64,000 bases of DNA from Phytohabitans aurantiacus (GCF_027923225.1 NZ_BSDI01000026.1:54266-118265), one strand, 5' to 3'. Shown: positions 16,778 through 26,127, numbered from the stretch's first letter. Numbers and translations are program-made. Notes: generated from the sequence alone by a model not told the origin.

Positions 16778-19284
16778 CGGTTCGCTGGCTCGAAGGCCCC
16801 GCCTCGCAGGGCACGACCTGGGGACAGCCGTGGCCGCGCGGCACGGTCGCACGGGATACGCCGTTCGCGCTCGCGGACGGCACTCCCCTGCAGAGCTGGG
16901 TCACCGCCACCTGGCCGGACGGCTCGGTCAAGTGGTCGGCGCACGCGATCGGCCAGCGGGACGAGCCGCGCGACACCTACGAGGTGGTCCCCGGGCGTTC
17001 ACCGGAAGCACCGTCCACACCGGTCACGGTGACACCGTCCGGCGACGGCTTCGAGGTCCGCACCGGGCCGGTGACATGGACGCTGCGGCGCCCGCACCTC
17101 GTTTCGTCCATTGAGTACGGTCAGACGACGGTCGTGCGTGACGTGCGCCCGGTCAGCATCCGCGACGGCCAGCACACCACCGCGGAGGTCGAACGGATAA
17201 CCGTCGAGCAGGACGGTCCCGTGCGTGCCGTCGTACGCCTCGAAGGGCGGCACGGCGACTGGTTGCCGTTCAGCGTCCGGCTGTACTTCTACGCCGGCGC
17301 CACCGACGTCCGGGTCGTCCACACCTTCGTCTGGGACGGCGACCCCGACCGCGACTTCCTGGCCGGCCTCGGGCTGAGCGCCGACGTGGTGATGCGGGAC
17401 CTCCCGCACGACCGGCACATCCGCCTGGCGGGACCGGAGGGCTTCCTGACCGAGGCGGTACGCGGCCTGACCGGGTTGCGCCGCGACCCGGGCCAGCAGG
17501 CTCGCGCCGACCAGGTGGGCGGCCGCCCCGTCGGCGACATCCCCAATCCCGAGGTGTCCGGCCGGCTCCACCTGATTCCACAGTGGAACGACTACACGCT
17601 CGACCAGAACAGCGCCGACGGGTTCCTGCTGCGCAAGCGCACGGCGCCCGGCCACGCCTGGGTCACCATCCCTTCCGGCACGCGCTCGCCGGGCTACGGG
17701 TACGTCGGCGGCGCGACCGGTGGCGGCCTCGGGTTCGGCCTGCGTGACTTCTGGAGGCTGCATCCGACCCGGCTCGACATCCGGGGCGCCGCAACGGATG
17801 TCGCGACCGCGACGGTGTGGCTGTGGTCGCCGAGCGCCCCGGCGATGGACCTGCGGTTCTGGCACGACGGCATGGGCCAGGACACCTTCGCCGAGCAGCT
17901 CGAAGGCCTCGAAATCACGTACGAGGACTACGAACCAGGCTTCGGCACGCCGTACGGGATCGCCCGCACCCACGAGCTCACCCTGCGCGTGCACGACGCG
18001 ACGCCCTCGCACGACGCGCTCGCCGAGCACGCGCGGCTGCTCGACTCCCCCGGCCTGCTCGCCGCGGCACCGGAAACCCTGCTGGCGGCGAAGGTCTTCG
18101 GCACCTGGGGCCTGCCCGACCCGCGGCACCGCGACATCGAGGAGCGCCTCAACTTCCTCGTCGACTACTACCTGCGCCAGCGCGAGCAGCGCCGGTGGTA
18201 CGGCTTCTGGGACTACGGCGACGTCATGCACACGTACGACCCGGACCGGCACACGTGGCGGTACGACGTCGGCGGGTACGCGTGGGACAACTCGGAGCTC
18301 TCCCCCGACCTGTGGCTGTGGTATCAGTACCTGCGCACCGGCCGTGCCGACGTCTTCCGGCTCGCGGAGGCGATGACCCGCCACACCGGCGAGGTCGACG
18401 TCTATCACCTCGGCCGGTGGAAGGGCCTCGGCAGCCGCCACAACGTGCAGCACTGGGGGTGCAGTTGCAAGCAGCTGCGCATCTCCAACGCGATCTACCG
18501 GCGGTTCCACTACTACCTGACCGCTGACGAGCGCACCGGCGACCTGCTCGACGAGCTGTCCGTGCCCGAGGAGACGTTCGTCGCCATCGACCCGCTGCGC
18601 AAGGTGCGCACCGACGTGTACGTGCCCGACCCGCACGCCCTGTCGGTCAGCCTCGGCACCGACTGGGGCTCCCTCGCCGCCGCCTGGCTGACCCGCTGGG
18701 AGCGGCACGGCGACGAGCGTGCCCGCGATCGCCTGCTCGGCACGATGGCGGACATCGGCGCGCTGCCGCACGGGTTCCTCACCGGCGAGGCGCGGCTCGA
18801 CCTCCGCACCGGCCGCTTCGATACCCAACTGGACACGATCAGCGTCTCGCACCTGTCCGCCGTCTTCGGCCTGCCGGAAGTGATCGCCGAGCTCCTCGAT
18901 CTCGACCTGGGCCTGCCGGAGTTCGAACGCGCCTGGCTCGACTACTGCCGCCTCTACCTCGCCCCGCCCGAACGGCAGGAGGCCGAGGTCGGGCAGGCGC
19001 TGCGGGGCATCTCGCTCGTCCAGGCGCACAGCCGCCTCGCCGCGTACGCCGCCGCCCGCACCGGCGACGCCGAGCTGGCCGACCTGGCGTGGCGCAAGTT
19101 CCGCCTCGACGAGGGCGACCAGCTCAACAGCAACCCGTTGCAGCGAGAGCCACAGTGGACACTCACTCGGGTCGGGGGCGCGGGCGTGCTCATGCCCGTC
19201 GACGAGGCGCCGTTCGTGAGCACCAACGACGCCTCGCAGTACGGGCTCGCGGCGATCCAGCTCCTCGCCCTTGTCCCGCGGTGA
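16774..19284 (+). CDS. YetA/PcRGLX-like protein, probable exo-rhamnogalacturonan lyase (PL26-like)
   Basis: An 836-residue protein with the three-part layout of the YetA/PcRGLX family: an N-terminal RIFT-barrel-like beta domain (about 1-90), a central beta-sandwich (about 95-400) and an alpha/alpha-toroid C-terminal region (about 420-830) with motifs such as WYGFWDYGDVMHTYD and RHNVQHWGCSC. Family members degrade the rhamnogalacturonan I backbone from the end. It has no signal peptide, so it would cleave imported oligosaccharides in the cytoplasm. Position as last gene of an Lpl-type operon mirrors lplABCD-yetA of Bacillus. Catalytic residues are not assigned here. Confidence 0.82.
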   Translation: MTVRWLEGPASQGTTWGQPWPRGTVARDTPFALADGTPLQSWVTATWPDGSVKWSAHAIGQRDEPRDTYEVVPGRSPEAPSTPVTVTPSGDGFEVRTGPVTWTLRRPHLVSSIEYGQTTVVRDVRPVSIRDGQHTTAEVERITVEQDGPVRAVVRLEGRHGDWLPFSVRLYFYAGATDVRVVHTFVWDGDPDRDFLAGLGLSADVVMRDLPHDRHIRLAGPEGFLTEAVRGLTGLRRDPGQQARADQVGGRPVGDIPNPEVSGRLHLIPQWNDYTLDQNSADGFLLRKRTAPGHAWVTIPSGTRSPGYGYVGGATGGGLGFGLRDFWRLHPTRLDIRGAATDVATATVWLWSPSAPAMDLRFWHDGMGQDTFAEQLEGLEITYEDYEPGFGTPYGIARTHELTLRVHDATPSHDALAEHARLLDSPGLLAAAPETLLAAKVFGTWGLPDPRHRDIEERLNFLVDYYLRQREQRRWYGFWDYGDVMHTYDPDRHTWRYDVGGYAWDNSELSPDLWLWYQYLRTGRADVFRLAEAMTRHTGEVDVYHLGRWKGLGSRHNVQHWGCSCKQLRISNAIYRRFHYYLTADERTGDLLDELSVPEETFVAIDPLRKVRTDVYVPDPHALSVSLGTDWGSLAAAWLTRWERHGDERARDRLLGTMADIGALPHGFLTGEARLDLRTGRFDTQLDTISVSHLSAVFGLPEVIAELLDLDLGLPEFERAWLDYCRLYLAPPERQEAEVGQALRGISLVQAHSRLAAYAAARTGDAELADLAWRKFRLDEGDQLNSNPLQREPQWTLTRVGGAGVLMPVDEAPFVSTNDASQYGLAAIQLLALVPR

Positions 19285-20160
19285 CTACTGGGGAAGCTCG
19301 CCCGACCGGTCCACGATCGCGGTCCGCACGCGGGCCGAGCCTTCCGCGGCGGCGGTACGGTCACCGAGGTAGGCGTAGGTCTTCGGATCGAAGATCAGGC
19401 TGAAGCCGTCCCTCTCCACGGCCACACCCGCACGGCCGGCCGCGTCCGTCACGCCCTCGGCCACGGCGATCCCCGGTATCCGGGACATGGCCTCGAAGAG
19501 GGCGGCCCGGGACGCGGGCGTCACGTACGACCGCCGGACCGTCCAGAACGCGATGGTGAACTCGTCCGCGACCGGATCGGCGGCCGCCCGCGTGACCAGG
19601 TGCTGCCACATCGCCTCCGGATCGGTGGGCAGGGTGGTCTTGATACCCGGGTACCGCGTGCAGCTGTCCGTCGCGCACCCCTCGACGGGCTCCTCCGTCT
19701 TCGCGCCCGCCTTCGGCTCCCACCGCACGAGCCCGTCGCGCGTGCCGTCGACGGAGCGCCACATCCGTTCCGTGCCGGTGAATTTCGGCGTCAGTCCCTT
19801 TTGGACAGTCTCGATGTACACGAACTGGTCCGGCCTGGCCGCCAGCTCCGGCTCCTGTCGTGCCGCCACCGCGGCCGAGCGCAGTATCCAGGCGGCGTCC
19901 CGGACAGCGCTGCCGGTCGGCGGCTCGCCTTCCGATGATCCGCCCGCCACGGCGAAGGCGACTCCGGCGGCCAGTACCAGAGACAGCCCGCCCGCGATGG
20001 CCAGCCGCCAGCCGAACCGAGGCCGAGGCCGCGCGGCCCGGGTCATCGCGGCGGAACCGCCGCGCGCCTCGTCCATGAGCCGCAACCGCGCCCGCGCGAG
20101 GGCGTCGGCGTCTGCCGGCTGGTCGCCGCGCATGCGGCGCAGCAGTTCGATCTCACTCAT
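19285..20160 (-). CDS. CU044_5270-family membrane-anchored protein
   Basis: A 291-residue protein with a short cytoplasmic N-terminus (MSEIELLRRMRGDQPADADAL), one membrane helix at about 60-80 and a large external domain with CATDSC and FTIAFWTVRRSY motifs, typical of the CU044_5270 family. The family usually sits directly after an ECF sigma factor gene and probably tunes its activity, though its mechanism is not established. The start at 20160 overlaps the sigma gene by 8 bases. Its stop abuts the YetA-like gene stop with no space between. Confidence 0.85.
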   Translation of the reverse strand: MSEIELLRRMRGDQPADADALARARLRLMDEARGGSAAMTRAARPRPRFGWRLAIAGGLSLVLAAGVAFAVAGGSSEGEPPTGSAVRDAAWILRSAAVAARQEPELAARPDQFVYIETVQKGLTPKFTGTERMWRSVDGTRDGLVRWEPKAGAKTEEPVEGCATDSCTRYPGIKTTLPTDPEAMWQHLVTRAAADPVADEFTIAFWTVRRSYVTPASRAALFEAMSRIPGIAVAEGVTDAAGRAGVAVERDGFSLIFDPKTYAYLGDRTAAAEGSARVRTAIVDRSGELPQ

Positions 20161-20708
20161 GCTGGATCCGTTTCTGTGTCGAAGTCGGGAAGGAGGGCCG
20201 GGCGAGGTCCGCGAGTGCCGACCGCAGGCGCTTGCGCGCGCTGTTGAGCCGGGAACGGACCGTGCCGATCGGGATGCCGAGGGCCACGGCGATCTCGCCG
20301 TACCCGAGGTCCTGCCAGGCGAACAGCAGCAGCGTGTCCCGCTCGCCGGTCGACAACCGGGCGAGCGCGGCGGCCAGTCGCCGGCCAGCCTGGCCGGCGG
20401 CCACCCGGTCCAGTACGCCGTCGGCGTCGTGCTGCGCGATCGGGTCGGCCTCACCCTTGGCCAAGGCACGAAAGCGCCGGACCTCGGTGCGGTGGTGCCC
20501 GCGCAGCATGTTGGTCGCGATGCCGTAGAGCCACGGGCGCGCGTCGGGGCGGCTCGCGTCGTACCGCGCCCGCTCGCGGAAGGCGACCAGGAACGTCTCG
20601 GCGGTCAGGTCATCGGCGGTCGAAGCGCCGACCCGCCGCGACAGGTAGCGGTAGATCTCGGCCGCGTGGCGGTCGAAGACGGCGGCGAACGCCTCGGAAA
20701 TCGTTCAT
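20153..20708 (-). pseudogene. ECF RNA polymerase sigma factor, start disrupted by one base
   Basis: Sigma-70 region 2 (AAVFDRHAAEIYRYL, LTAETFLVAFRERARY, PWLYGIATN) and region 4 (LSTGERDTLLLFAWQDLGYGEIA, PIGTVRSRLNSAR) are intact in the frame 20153-20701. That frame has no ATG, GTG or TTG before region 2; it opens right after a TGA. The ATG at 20706-20708 has AGAGG at proper spacing but is one base out of frame. Removing one T from the TTT at 20698-20700 would give MNDSEAFAAVFDRHA, a normal N-terminus. This is a recent frameshift, a sequence error, or initiation at the rare ATT codon. Confidence 0.75.
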
Positions 20709-20772
20709 CTACCTCTTCTTGGCCGGACGCGCGGATCCGGTTCGAGCCATCTTCGCCGGCTACGGTTCCACG

Positions 20773-22920
20773 GTGAGACCGCGATGGCGGGAGGCGCCGC
20801 TGCCCGCGGCGCTGGCCGTGCTACAGGCGCTGTGGTGGCCGCTGGTCCCCGGCTGGCTCGGCGAGCCCGCCGACGGCACCGCGATCGCGCTGGCCGCCGC
20901 CGGGACGGCGGTCGCGTGCGCGGCCCTGCTGTGGCGCCGGATCGCGCCCGGACCGGCCCTGGTCGCGACGCTCGCCGCGGCGGTGCCGCTCGGAGCCGGC
21001 CTCGGCGAGCGGGCGCCGTTCGGGTTCGTGGCCGCGGCGTTCGCGTTTCTCGCGCTGGCCACGCACCGCACGGCCGGCGTCGCCGCGCTCGGCGGCCTCG
21101 GTACGGTGGTCGCCCTCACCGCGACGGTCGCGCTGCGTGGCGGGTCACCGCGCGCGCTCATCGGGTACGCCTTGATCGCGGTCGCCGGGGCTGCCGCCGG
21201 ATGGGTGTGGGGGCGCTCGCGACGCCGCCGTCGCACCGACGCGGCGGCGGTGGCGGTATTCGACGCGGAGGCGCCGGCCATCGCGCTGTACGCCGCCGCG
21301 GGCGAGCGGCGCCGGCTGGCCGCCGAGCTGCACGACGTGGCGGCGCACCGGCTCACCGGGATCGTCGTGTCGGCCGCCGCGGCGCACCGGCTCGGCGACC
21401 CCGAACTCGTTGCGGAAGCGGGCCGGCACGCGATCGAGGCGGGACGGCAGGCCCTCGCCGAGCTGGACCGGCTGGCCGATCTCGACGAGGACGTGCCGGC
21501 GGGAGGGCTGGACGACGTCGACACGCTTGTCGCGGAGCGCCCCGAGGTCACCTACACCCGCACCGGCGGCGCGGGGCCGGTCGAGGCCGGCGCGCTGGCG
21601 TACCGGGTCGTGCGGGAGGCGCTGACGAACACCGCACGGTACGCCGGTGGCGCTCCGGTGAGCGTCCGGATCGCGGCGGACGCGGAACGGCTCGCCGTGA
21701 CGGTGGCGGACAGCGGCGGTACCCCCGCGGCGGCCGGCGTGGGCAGCGGCGGCGGCCTGGCGGGACTGCGTGAGGCGGTACGCGCGGCGGGCGGGACATT
21801 CGACGCCGGCCCGGAAGGCACCGGCTGGACGGTGCGCGCCGTACTGCCGGCGACCGCCCCGGCACCCGGGCGCCGCCCGGCCTGGCGGGGACCGGCCGCG
21901 CTGGACTGGGCGCTGACCGTACTGGCGATCGCGCTGCCGCTGGGCGCCGGCCTCCTGCCCGGAAGCTCGCCGGACCCGCTGTCGCACCCCGACCCGGGTA
22001 CCGCCCTGCTCATGCTTCTCCTGGTGCTCTTCGCGGCGCCCCTGCGCTGGCGGCGGCTCGCGCCGATGCGAGCGGTACTGGCCAACCTGGCGGCGCTGCT
22101 GGCCTGGCTGGGCGCCGAGGTCGCCGGCTGGACCCCCGCCGAGGGCACCGACCTGCTGGGCTGGACGCTGTGGGCGCAGCTCGTGCTCGCGTACTCGGTG
22201 GGCGCCTACCGGACGCGGCGTGGCTGGCCGGCGCCGCTCGCGATCGCCGCCGTCGACGGGTTCGTGTTCGTCAGCGGGCTGACCGGCGATGTCGTCGCCG
22301 GCTGGGTGATCTTCTCGACGGTGCTGGCCGGTCCGGCGCTCCTGGCATGGGCCATTGGGATCCTGGTCCGTGCCAGGCGGCGGCGCATCGCGGCCCGGCG
22401 CGCCACGGTCGAGGCGGACGCCGTCGCGGCGGTCGAGACGGAGCGGCGGCGCATCGCGGCCGGCCTGCGGGTCACCGCCCGCCGCCACGCCGAGGCGGTG
22501 GTCGACGCGGCGGAGGCCGGCCGGCTGTCCGATGTGCTCACCGAGGCGCGTGCCGGGCTCGCCGCCATGCGCGAGCTGCTGACGGAGCTGCGCGCCGGCG
22601 GGATCGACGCCGGCCACGAGCCACCGCCGACGATCGCGGGCGTCGCGGTACTGGCGGCCCGGCGGCGCGCCACGGTCCGGTACTCGGGTAGCCGGCGGGC
22701 GATCGCGCCGGAGATGGAGGTCGCCGCGTACCGGTTGGCCGACCTGATGCTGCGAGCCGACGGCACGCTGACCGTCACGTACCTTGTGGACGGTGTGCGG
22801 CTCACCGCGCCCCGGCCGGACGGTGTGGAGGTCCGGCGGCTGCGCGCGCTCGCCGACGCCGCCGGTGGCGCGGTGACGGCGGCGGCCGCCGATTCGACCA
22901 GCGTGTGGCTACCGGGATGA
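20773..22920 (+). CDS. tandem sensor histidine kinase-like protein with degenerate second kinase
   Basis: A 715-residue protein built of two similar modules, each a multi-helix membrane block followed by a HisKA_3-type kinase region. Module 1 is complete: ERRRLAAELHDVAAHRLTGI with the His, N-box EALTNTARYA and G-box GLAGLREAV. Module 2 (membrane from about residue 385, kinase-like region from about 560) reads ERRRIAAGLRVTARRHA, with Arg where the phospho-accepting His should be, and lacks N- and G-boxes. The GTG at 20773 is preferred over a TTG at 20719 that would crowd the divergent sigma gene. It is followed after 7 bases by its response regulator. Confidence 0.82.
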   Translation: MRPRWREAPLPAALAVLQALWWPLVPGWLGEPADGTAIALAAAGTAVACAALLWRRIAPGPALVATLAAAVPLGAGLGERAPFGFVAAAFAFLALATHRTAGVAALGGLGTVVALTATVALRGGSPRALIGYALIAVAGAAAGWVWGRSRRRRRTDAAAVAVFDAEAPAIALYAAAGERRRLAAELHDVAAHRLTGIVVSAAAAHRLGDPELVAEAGRHAIEAGRQALAELDRLADLDEDVPAGGLDDVDTLVAERPEVTYTRTGGAGPVEAGALAYRVVREALTNTARYAGGAPVSVRIAADAERLAVTVADSGGTPAAAGVGSGGGLAGLREAVRAAGGTFDAGPEGTGWTVRAVLPATAPAPGRRPAWRGPAALDWALTVLAIALPLGAGLLPGSSPDPLSHPDPGTALLMLLLVLFAAPLRWRRLAPMRAVLANLAALLAWLGAEVAGWTPAEGTDLLGWTLWAQLVLAYSVGAYRTRRGWPAPLAIAAVDGFVFVSGLTGDVVAGWVIFSTVLAGPALLAWAIGILVRARRRRIAARRATVEADAVAAVETERRRIAAGLRVTARRHAEAVVDAAEAGRLSDVLTEARAGLAAMRELLTELRAGGIDAGHEPPPTIAGVAVLAARRRATVRYSGSRRAIAPEMEVAAYRLADLMLRADGTLTVTYLVDGVRLTAPRPDGVEVRRLRALADAAGGAVTAAAADSTSVWLPG

Positions 22921-22927
22921 TGGTCAC

Positions 22928-23578
22928 ATGATCCGTGTCATGGTGGCCGACGACCAGGCGGTCGTGCGAGCCGGTATCGCCGCCGTGCTCGCGGCCGAGG
23001 CCGACATCGAGGTGGTCGGGCAGAGCGCCGACGGGGAGGCCGCCGTCGCGCAGGCCCTCGCGCTGCGGCCAGACGTGGCCGTGCTCGACATCCGCATGCC
23101 GGGCGTCGACGGGCTCACCGCCACCGCGCGCATCACCGCCGAGGTACCGGCCACGCGGGTGGTCGTGCTGACCACCTTCGGCCTCGACGAGTACGTGTTC
23201 GCCGCGCTGCGCGCCGGGGCCGCCGGGTTCCTGCTCAAGGACGCCGAGCCCGAGCGCGTGGTCGACGCGGTACGCGTGGTGGCGGCCGGCGACGCGCTCC
23301 TCGACCCGGGCGTGACCAGGCGCCTGATCGACCGGTTCGCGGCGGGCCCCGGCCCCGACGACGCCGGCCGCCTCGCCACGCTGACCCCGCGCGAAACCGA
23401 CGTCCTCCGGCAGGTCGCACGTGGACTGTCCAACATGGAGGCGGCTGCGGCGCTCGGCATCAGTCCCGCAACGGTCAAGGACCACGTTGCCGTGATCCTG
23501 AGCAAACTCGGCGTCCGCGACCGCGTCCAGGCCACGATAGCCGCATACGAAACCGGCCTAATCCGCCCCGGCCTCTAA
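22928..23578 (+). CDS. NarL/LuxR-family response regulator
   Basis: Partner of the tandem kinase 7 bases upstream. The 216-residue protein has a receiver domain with D9-D10, phospho-acceptor Asp in VAVLDIRMPG and Lys in GFLLKDAEPE, then a LuxR helix-turn-helix (about 150-200: LTPRETDVLRQVARGLSNMEAA, ATVKDHV). Its C-terminus is followed by a C-rich stretch and a hairpin repeat. Confidence 0.93.
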   Translation: MIRVMVADDQAVVRAGIAAVLAAEADIEVVGQSADGEAAVAQALALRPDVAVLDIRMPGVDGLTATARITAEVPATRVVVLTTFGLDEYVFAALRAGAAGFLLKDAEPERVVDAVRVVAAGDALLDPGVTRRLIDRFAAGPGPDDAGRLATLTPRETDVLRQVARGLSNMEAAAALGISPATVKDHVAVILSKLGVRDRVQATIAAYETGLIRPGL

Positions 23579-23793
23579 CCCCCGCCCGCCGGACCGCCCG
23601 CGCGGCCGCGCGCTCACCCGGCCACGCCGCCGCGCCGCCACGCCCGGGCCGCCGTACCCCGCCGCGCCGCCGCACCCGTGCCCGCCGCGCGCACTCCCCG
23701 CCACCCCCGCCGCGCGCCCTCCCGCCGCGCCCGCCGCGCCGCGCCGCCGCACGCTCTGCCCGCCGCGCCGCGCCGCCGCGCGCTCTGCCCGCC

Positions 23794-23869
23794 GATCAAG
23801 GGCGAACGCACGTGCTTTGATCTCAAAACCACGTGCGTTCGCCCTTGATCGATGCAATCGCCCTTGATC
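23794..23869 (-). repeat. 76-bp hairpin repeat, inverted copy with perfect 21-bp arms
   Basis: The 57-bp unit (23794-23850) has perfect 21-bp arms around a 15-base loop; the 19-bp half copy follows on the right (23851-23869), so the element is inverted relative to those at 9.2 and 28 kb. The rest of 23579-24016 is C/G-rich low-complexity sequence (CCGCGC-like runs at 23580-23790) with no gene I can support. Confidence 0.9.
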
Positions 23870-24016
23870 GGCGGGCCGGCGCGGCCCGCCCCGCCGCACG
23901 ACCCGACCCCCGCCGCGCGGCGGGGGTGCCGCCCCGCTGGGAGGCCGCTTCGGACGGGCGGAGAACCGTTCCACAGCACGACGGAAAGTCCGTTTCGCCC
24001 GCATAGCGTCATCGCC

Positions 24017-25291
24017 ATGGTACGCACACTGCTTCGCCGCGCCGCCGGCGTCACGCTCCTACTCCTTGCGATCGTGCTGGCCCTCACCGCCGGCGCCCTC
24101 GCCTTCCTCGGCACCGCCGCCGTCACCGCCACGATCCCCGTCCTCGCCGCCGCCGGCCTCGCCGCCCTGGCCTCGGTCGCGTTCCTGCTCGCCTGGCCGG
24201 CCTTCGCGCTGCTGCGCAGCACCCGCCGGCGTACCGCCGCGGCGGCCCTCGCCGGCATACTCGCCGTCGCCACCGCCGGCCTCGCGATCCTGACCGTCTT
24301 CCGTCCACTGCCGACAGTCACCGCCGCGTCGGAGCCCACCGGCCTGCGGTACTGGGACCTGCCGACCGGATCCCGGCTGGCGTACAGCAAGGCGCCCGCC
24401 CGCGGCACGCCCCGCCCCACGCCGGTGGTGTTCCTCCACGGTGGACCCGGCACGCCCGGCGACGGCATCGACGACACCGGCCGCGCGCTCACCGCCGACG
24501 GTTTCGACGTCTACGAGTACGACCAGCTCGGCAGCGGGCGCTCCACGCGACTGTCCGATGTGAACGGATACACGGTCGCCCGCCACGTCGCGGACCTGGA
24601 GGCCATCCGGCAGGCCATCGGGGCGGACAAGATGGTCCTGTTTGGCCAGTCCTGGGGCGCGACGCTCGCGGCCCACTACCTGGCGGCGTACCCGCAGCAC
24701 GTCGCCAAGGTGGCCTTCACCTCGCCCGGGGCCCTGTGGGACGGCGCATTCCCGGACGGCGACACCGGTGACATCTGGGACCGCCTCACGCCGGCGCAGG
24801 AGGCCGAGATCGACGCGCTATCGTACCGGCCGCGGTTCGTGGCAGCCTCGCTGCTGCAGGGCATCAACCCTGACGCGGCGCACGCGTTGATGGGCGACGC
24901 CGAGGCCGACCTGCTGTTCCGGGAGGTCCTGCTCGCCGCCGCGCCGGCCGCCCAGTACCCGGGCGCACCGCCCCTGCGGGCGCCGGACAACATGCCGGGC
25001 TTCTACGCCAACCAGCTCACCAGCCTGGACGCCGAGCGCGTCGCCGACCCGCGGCCCGCCCTCCGGCAGGTACACGTGCCAGCGCTCGTGATGCGCGCGG
25101 AGGGTGACTACAAGAAATGGGCCGTCACCTACGACTACAAGCGGACCCTGCCCGAAGCGACCCTGGTGTACGTCGAGGACGCCGGCCACGCGATCGCCAG
25201 CGACCAGCCGGCGGTGTACCTCGATTTGCTCCGCGCGTTCCTGCTCGGCAAGCCGCTGCCCGCGTACACATCGGAACAGCCGCCCCGCTGA
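24017..25291 (+). CDS. membrane-anchored alpha/beta hydrolase (S33 proline iminopeptidase-like)
   Basis: A 424-residue protein with three N-terminal hydrophobic segments (about 9-35, 38-64, 74-95) and then an alpha/beta-hydrolase domain. The oxyanion motif is VVFLHGGPGTPG, the nucleophile Ser is in LFGQSWGATLA and the catalytic His is in DAGHAIASDQP; this matches the S33 family. The active domain probably lies outside the membrane. The substrate is unknown. The ATG at 24017 was chosen because the membrane segments start there. Confidence 0.83.
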   Translation: MVRTLLRRAAGVTLLLLAIVLALTAGALAFLGTAAVTATIPVLAAAGLAALASVAFLLAWPAFALLRSTRRRTAAAALAGILAVATAGLAILTVFRPLPTVTAASEPTGLRYWDLPTGSRLAYSKAPARGTPRPTPVVFLHGGPGTPGDGIDDTGRALTADGFDVYEYDQLGSGRSTRLSDVNGYTVARHVADLEAIRQAIGADKMVLFGQSWGATLAAHYLAAYPQHVAKVAFTSPGALWDGAFPDGDTGDIWDRLTPAQEAEIDALSYRPRFVAASLLQGINPDAAHALMGDAEADLLFREVLLAAAPAAQYPGAPPLRAPDNMPGFYANQLTSLDAERVADPRPALRQVHVPALVMRAEGDYKKWAVTYDYKRTLPEATLVYVEDAGHAIASDQPAVYLDLLRAFLLGKPLPAYTSEQPPR

Positions 25292-25316
25292 GCCGCGAGA
25301 CAGGTAACGTCGCATC

Positions 25317-25994
25317 GTGCCGCAGTCAACAGCAGACGACCTGGCCACGATCCGCCGGCTCGCCGCGAGGGTCGACACCACCGCGCTGTGCGACGTGGCC
25401 AAGGACACCAGGGCGATGTCGCCAGCCCTGCGATGCCGGTCGAGCAACCCGATCCTGTGTGGACCGGCCGTGACCGTGCGCTGCCGCCACGACTTCCTCG
25501 GCGTCGTCCAGGCCATCGAGTACGCCGGACCGGGCGACGTCGTGGTGGTCGACGGCGGCGGCCACGAGACCGCCCTTGCCGGCGAACTGTTCGCCCGCGC
25601 CGCGCTCGCCAAGGGGCTGGCCGGCATTGTCGTCGACGGCGGCTACCGCGACCTGCGCTTCGTCGCGTCCTGCGACCTGCCGGTCTACAGCCGCCACGTC
25701 ACCCCGATGGCGGGCACGACCACGCGCCTCGCCACGGTCGGCGAGACGGTCAGCTGCGGTGGTGTCCGGGTCGGCGCCGGCGACATCGTCATCGCCGACC
25801 ACGACGGCATCGTGGTGCTCGACCCCGCCACCGCGATCGGGTCCCTCACCGCCGCCGCCAAGCTCATGGCGACCGAGGCGCGGGTCGCAGACTGGCTGGC
25901 TCAGGGCGCCGCTCTCGGCGACTGCGTCAACCTGGCCGACCACACCGAGCGGCTGGCACGCGGCGAGCAGTCGAGTCTCCGTTTCACCATCTGA
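25317..25994 (+). CDS. RraA-like protein (HMG/CHA aldolase family)
   Basis: A 225-residue protein of the RraA/demethylmenaquinone methyltransferase-like family. The signature VDGGYRDL (Arg and Asp of the metal/oxalate site) is at about 103-110 and is preceded by the GDVVVVDGGG loop. True members act as divalent-metal-dependent aldolases on 4-hydroxy-4-methyl-2-oxoglutarate-type acids; others bind RNase E. Which activity applies is not visible. GTG start, 25 bases after the hydrolase gene on the same strand, so possibly co-transcribed. Confidence 0.78.
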   Translation: MPQSTADDLATIRRLAARVDTTALCDVAKDTRAMSPALRCRSSNPILCGPAVTVRCRHDFLGVVQAIEYAGPGDVVVVDGGGHETALAGELFARAALAKGLAGIVVDGGYRDLRFVASCDLPVYSRHVTPMAGTTTRLATVGETVSCGGVRVGAGDIVIADHDGIVVLDPATAIGSLTAAAKLMATEARVADWLAQGAALGDCVNLADHTERLARGEQSSLRFTI

Positions 25995-26010
25995 CACCCG
26001 ATCTCGCTAT

Positions 26011-26023
26011 CGGAAAACTTCCG
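26011..26023. promoter_or_regulatory. inverted repeat upstream of the CE15 esterase
   Basis: CGGAA-AAC-TTCCG, perfect 5-bp arms, about 105 bp before the esterase GTG. A TTGACA at 26034-26039 nearby could be a -35 element, though no good -10 follows. Candidate operator. Confidence 0.35.
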
Positions 26024-26127
26024 GGAGATGACGTTGACACCCCGGAAGAGGGTGGCCGACACTTGACGTACTCAATATTCGTGATCATCGATCACGCCGC
26101 GGCTTCTCACCCGGAAGGAGAGCCCTA

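Noticed and set aside
16999..19029. A 676-codon open frame antisense to the YetA-like gene
   Set aside because: Long antisense frames are expected in GC-rich DNA; it shows no motif, and the opposite strand encodes a recognisable operon member.
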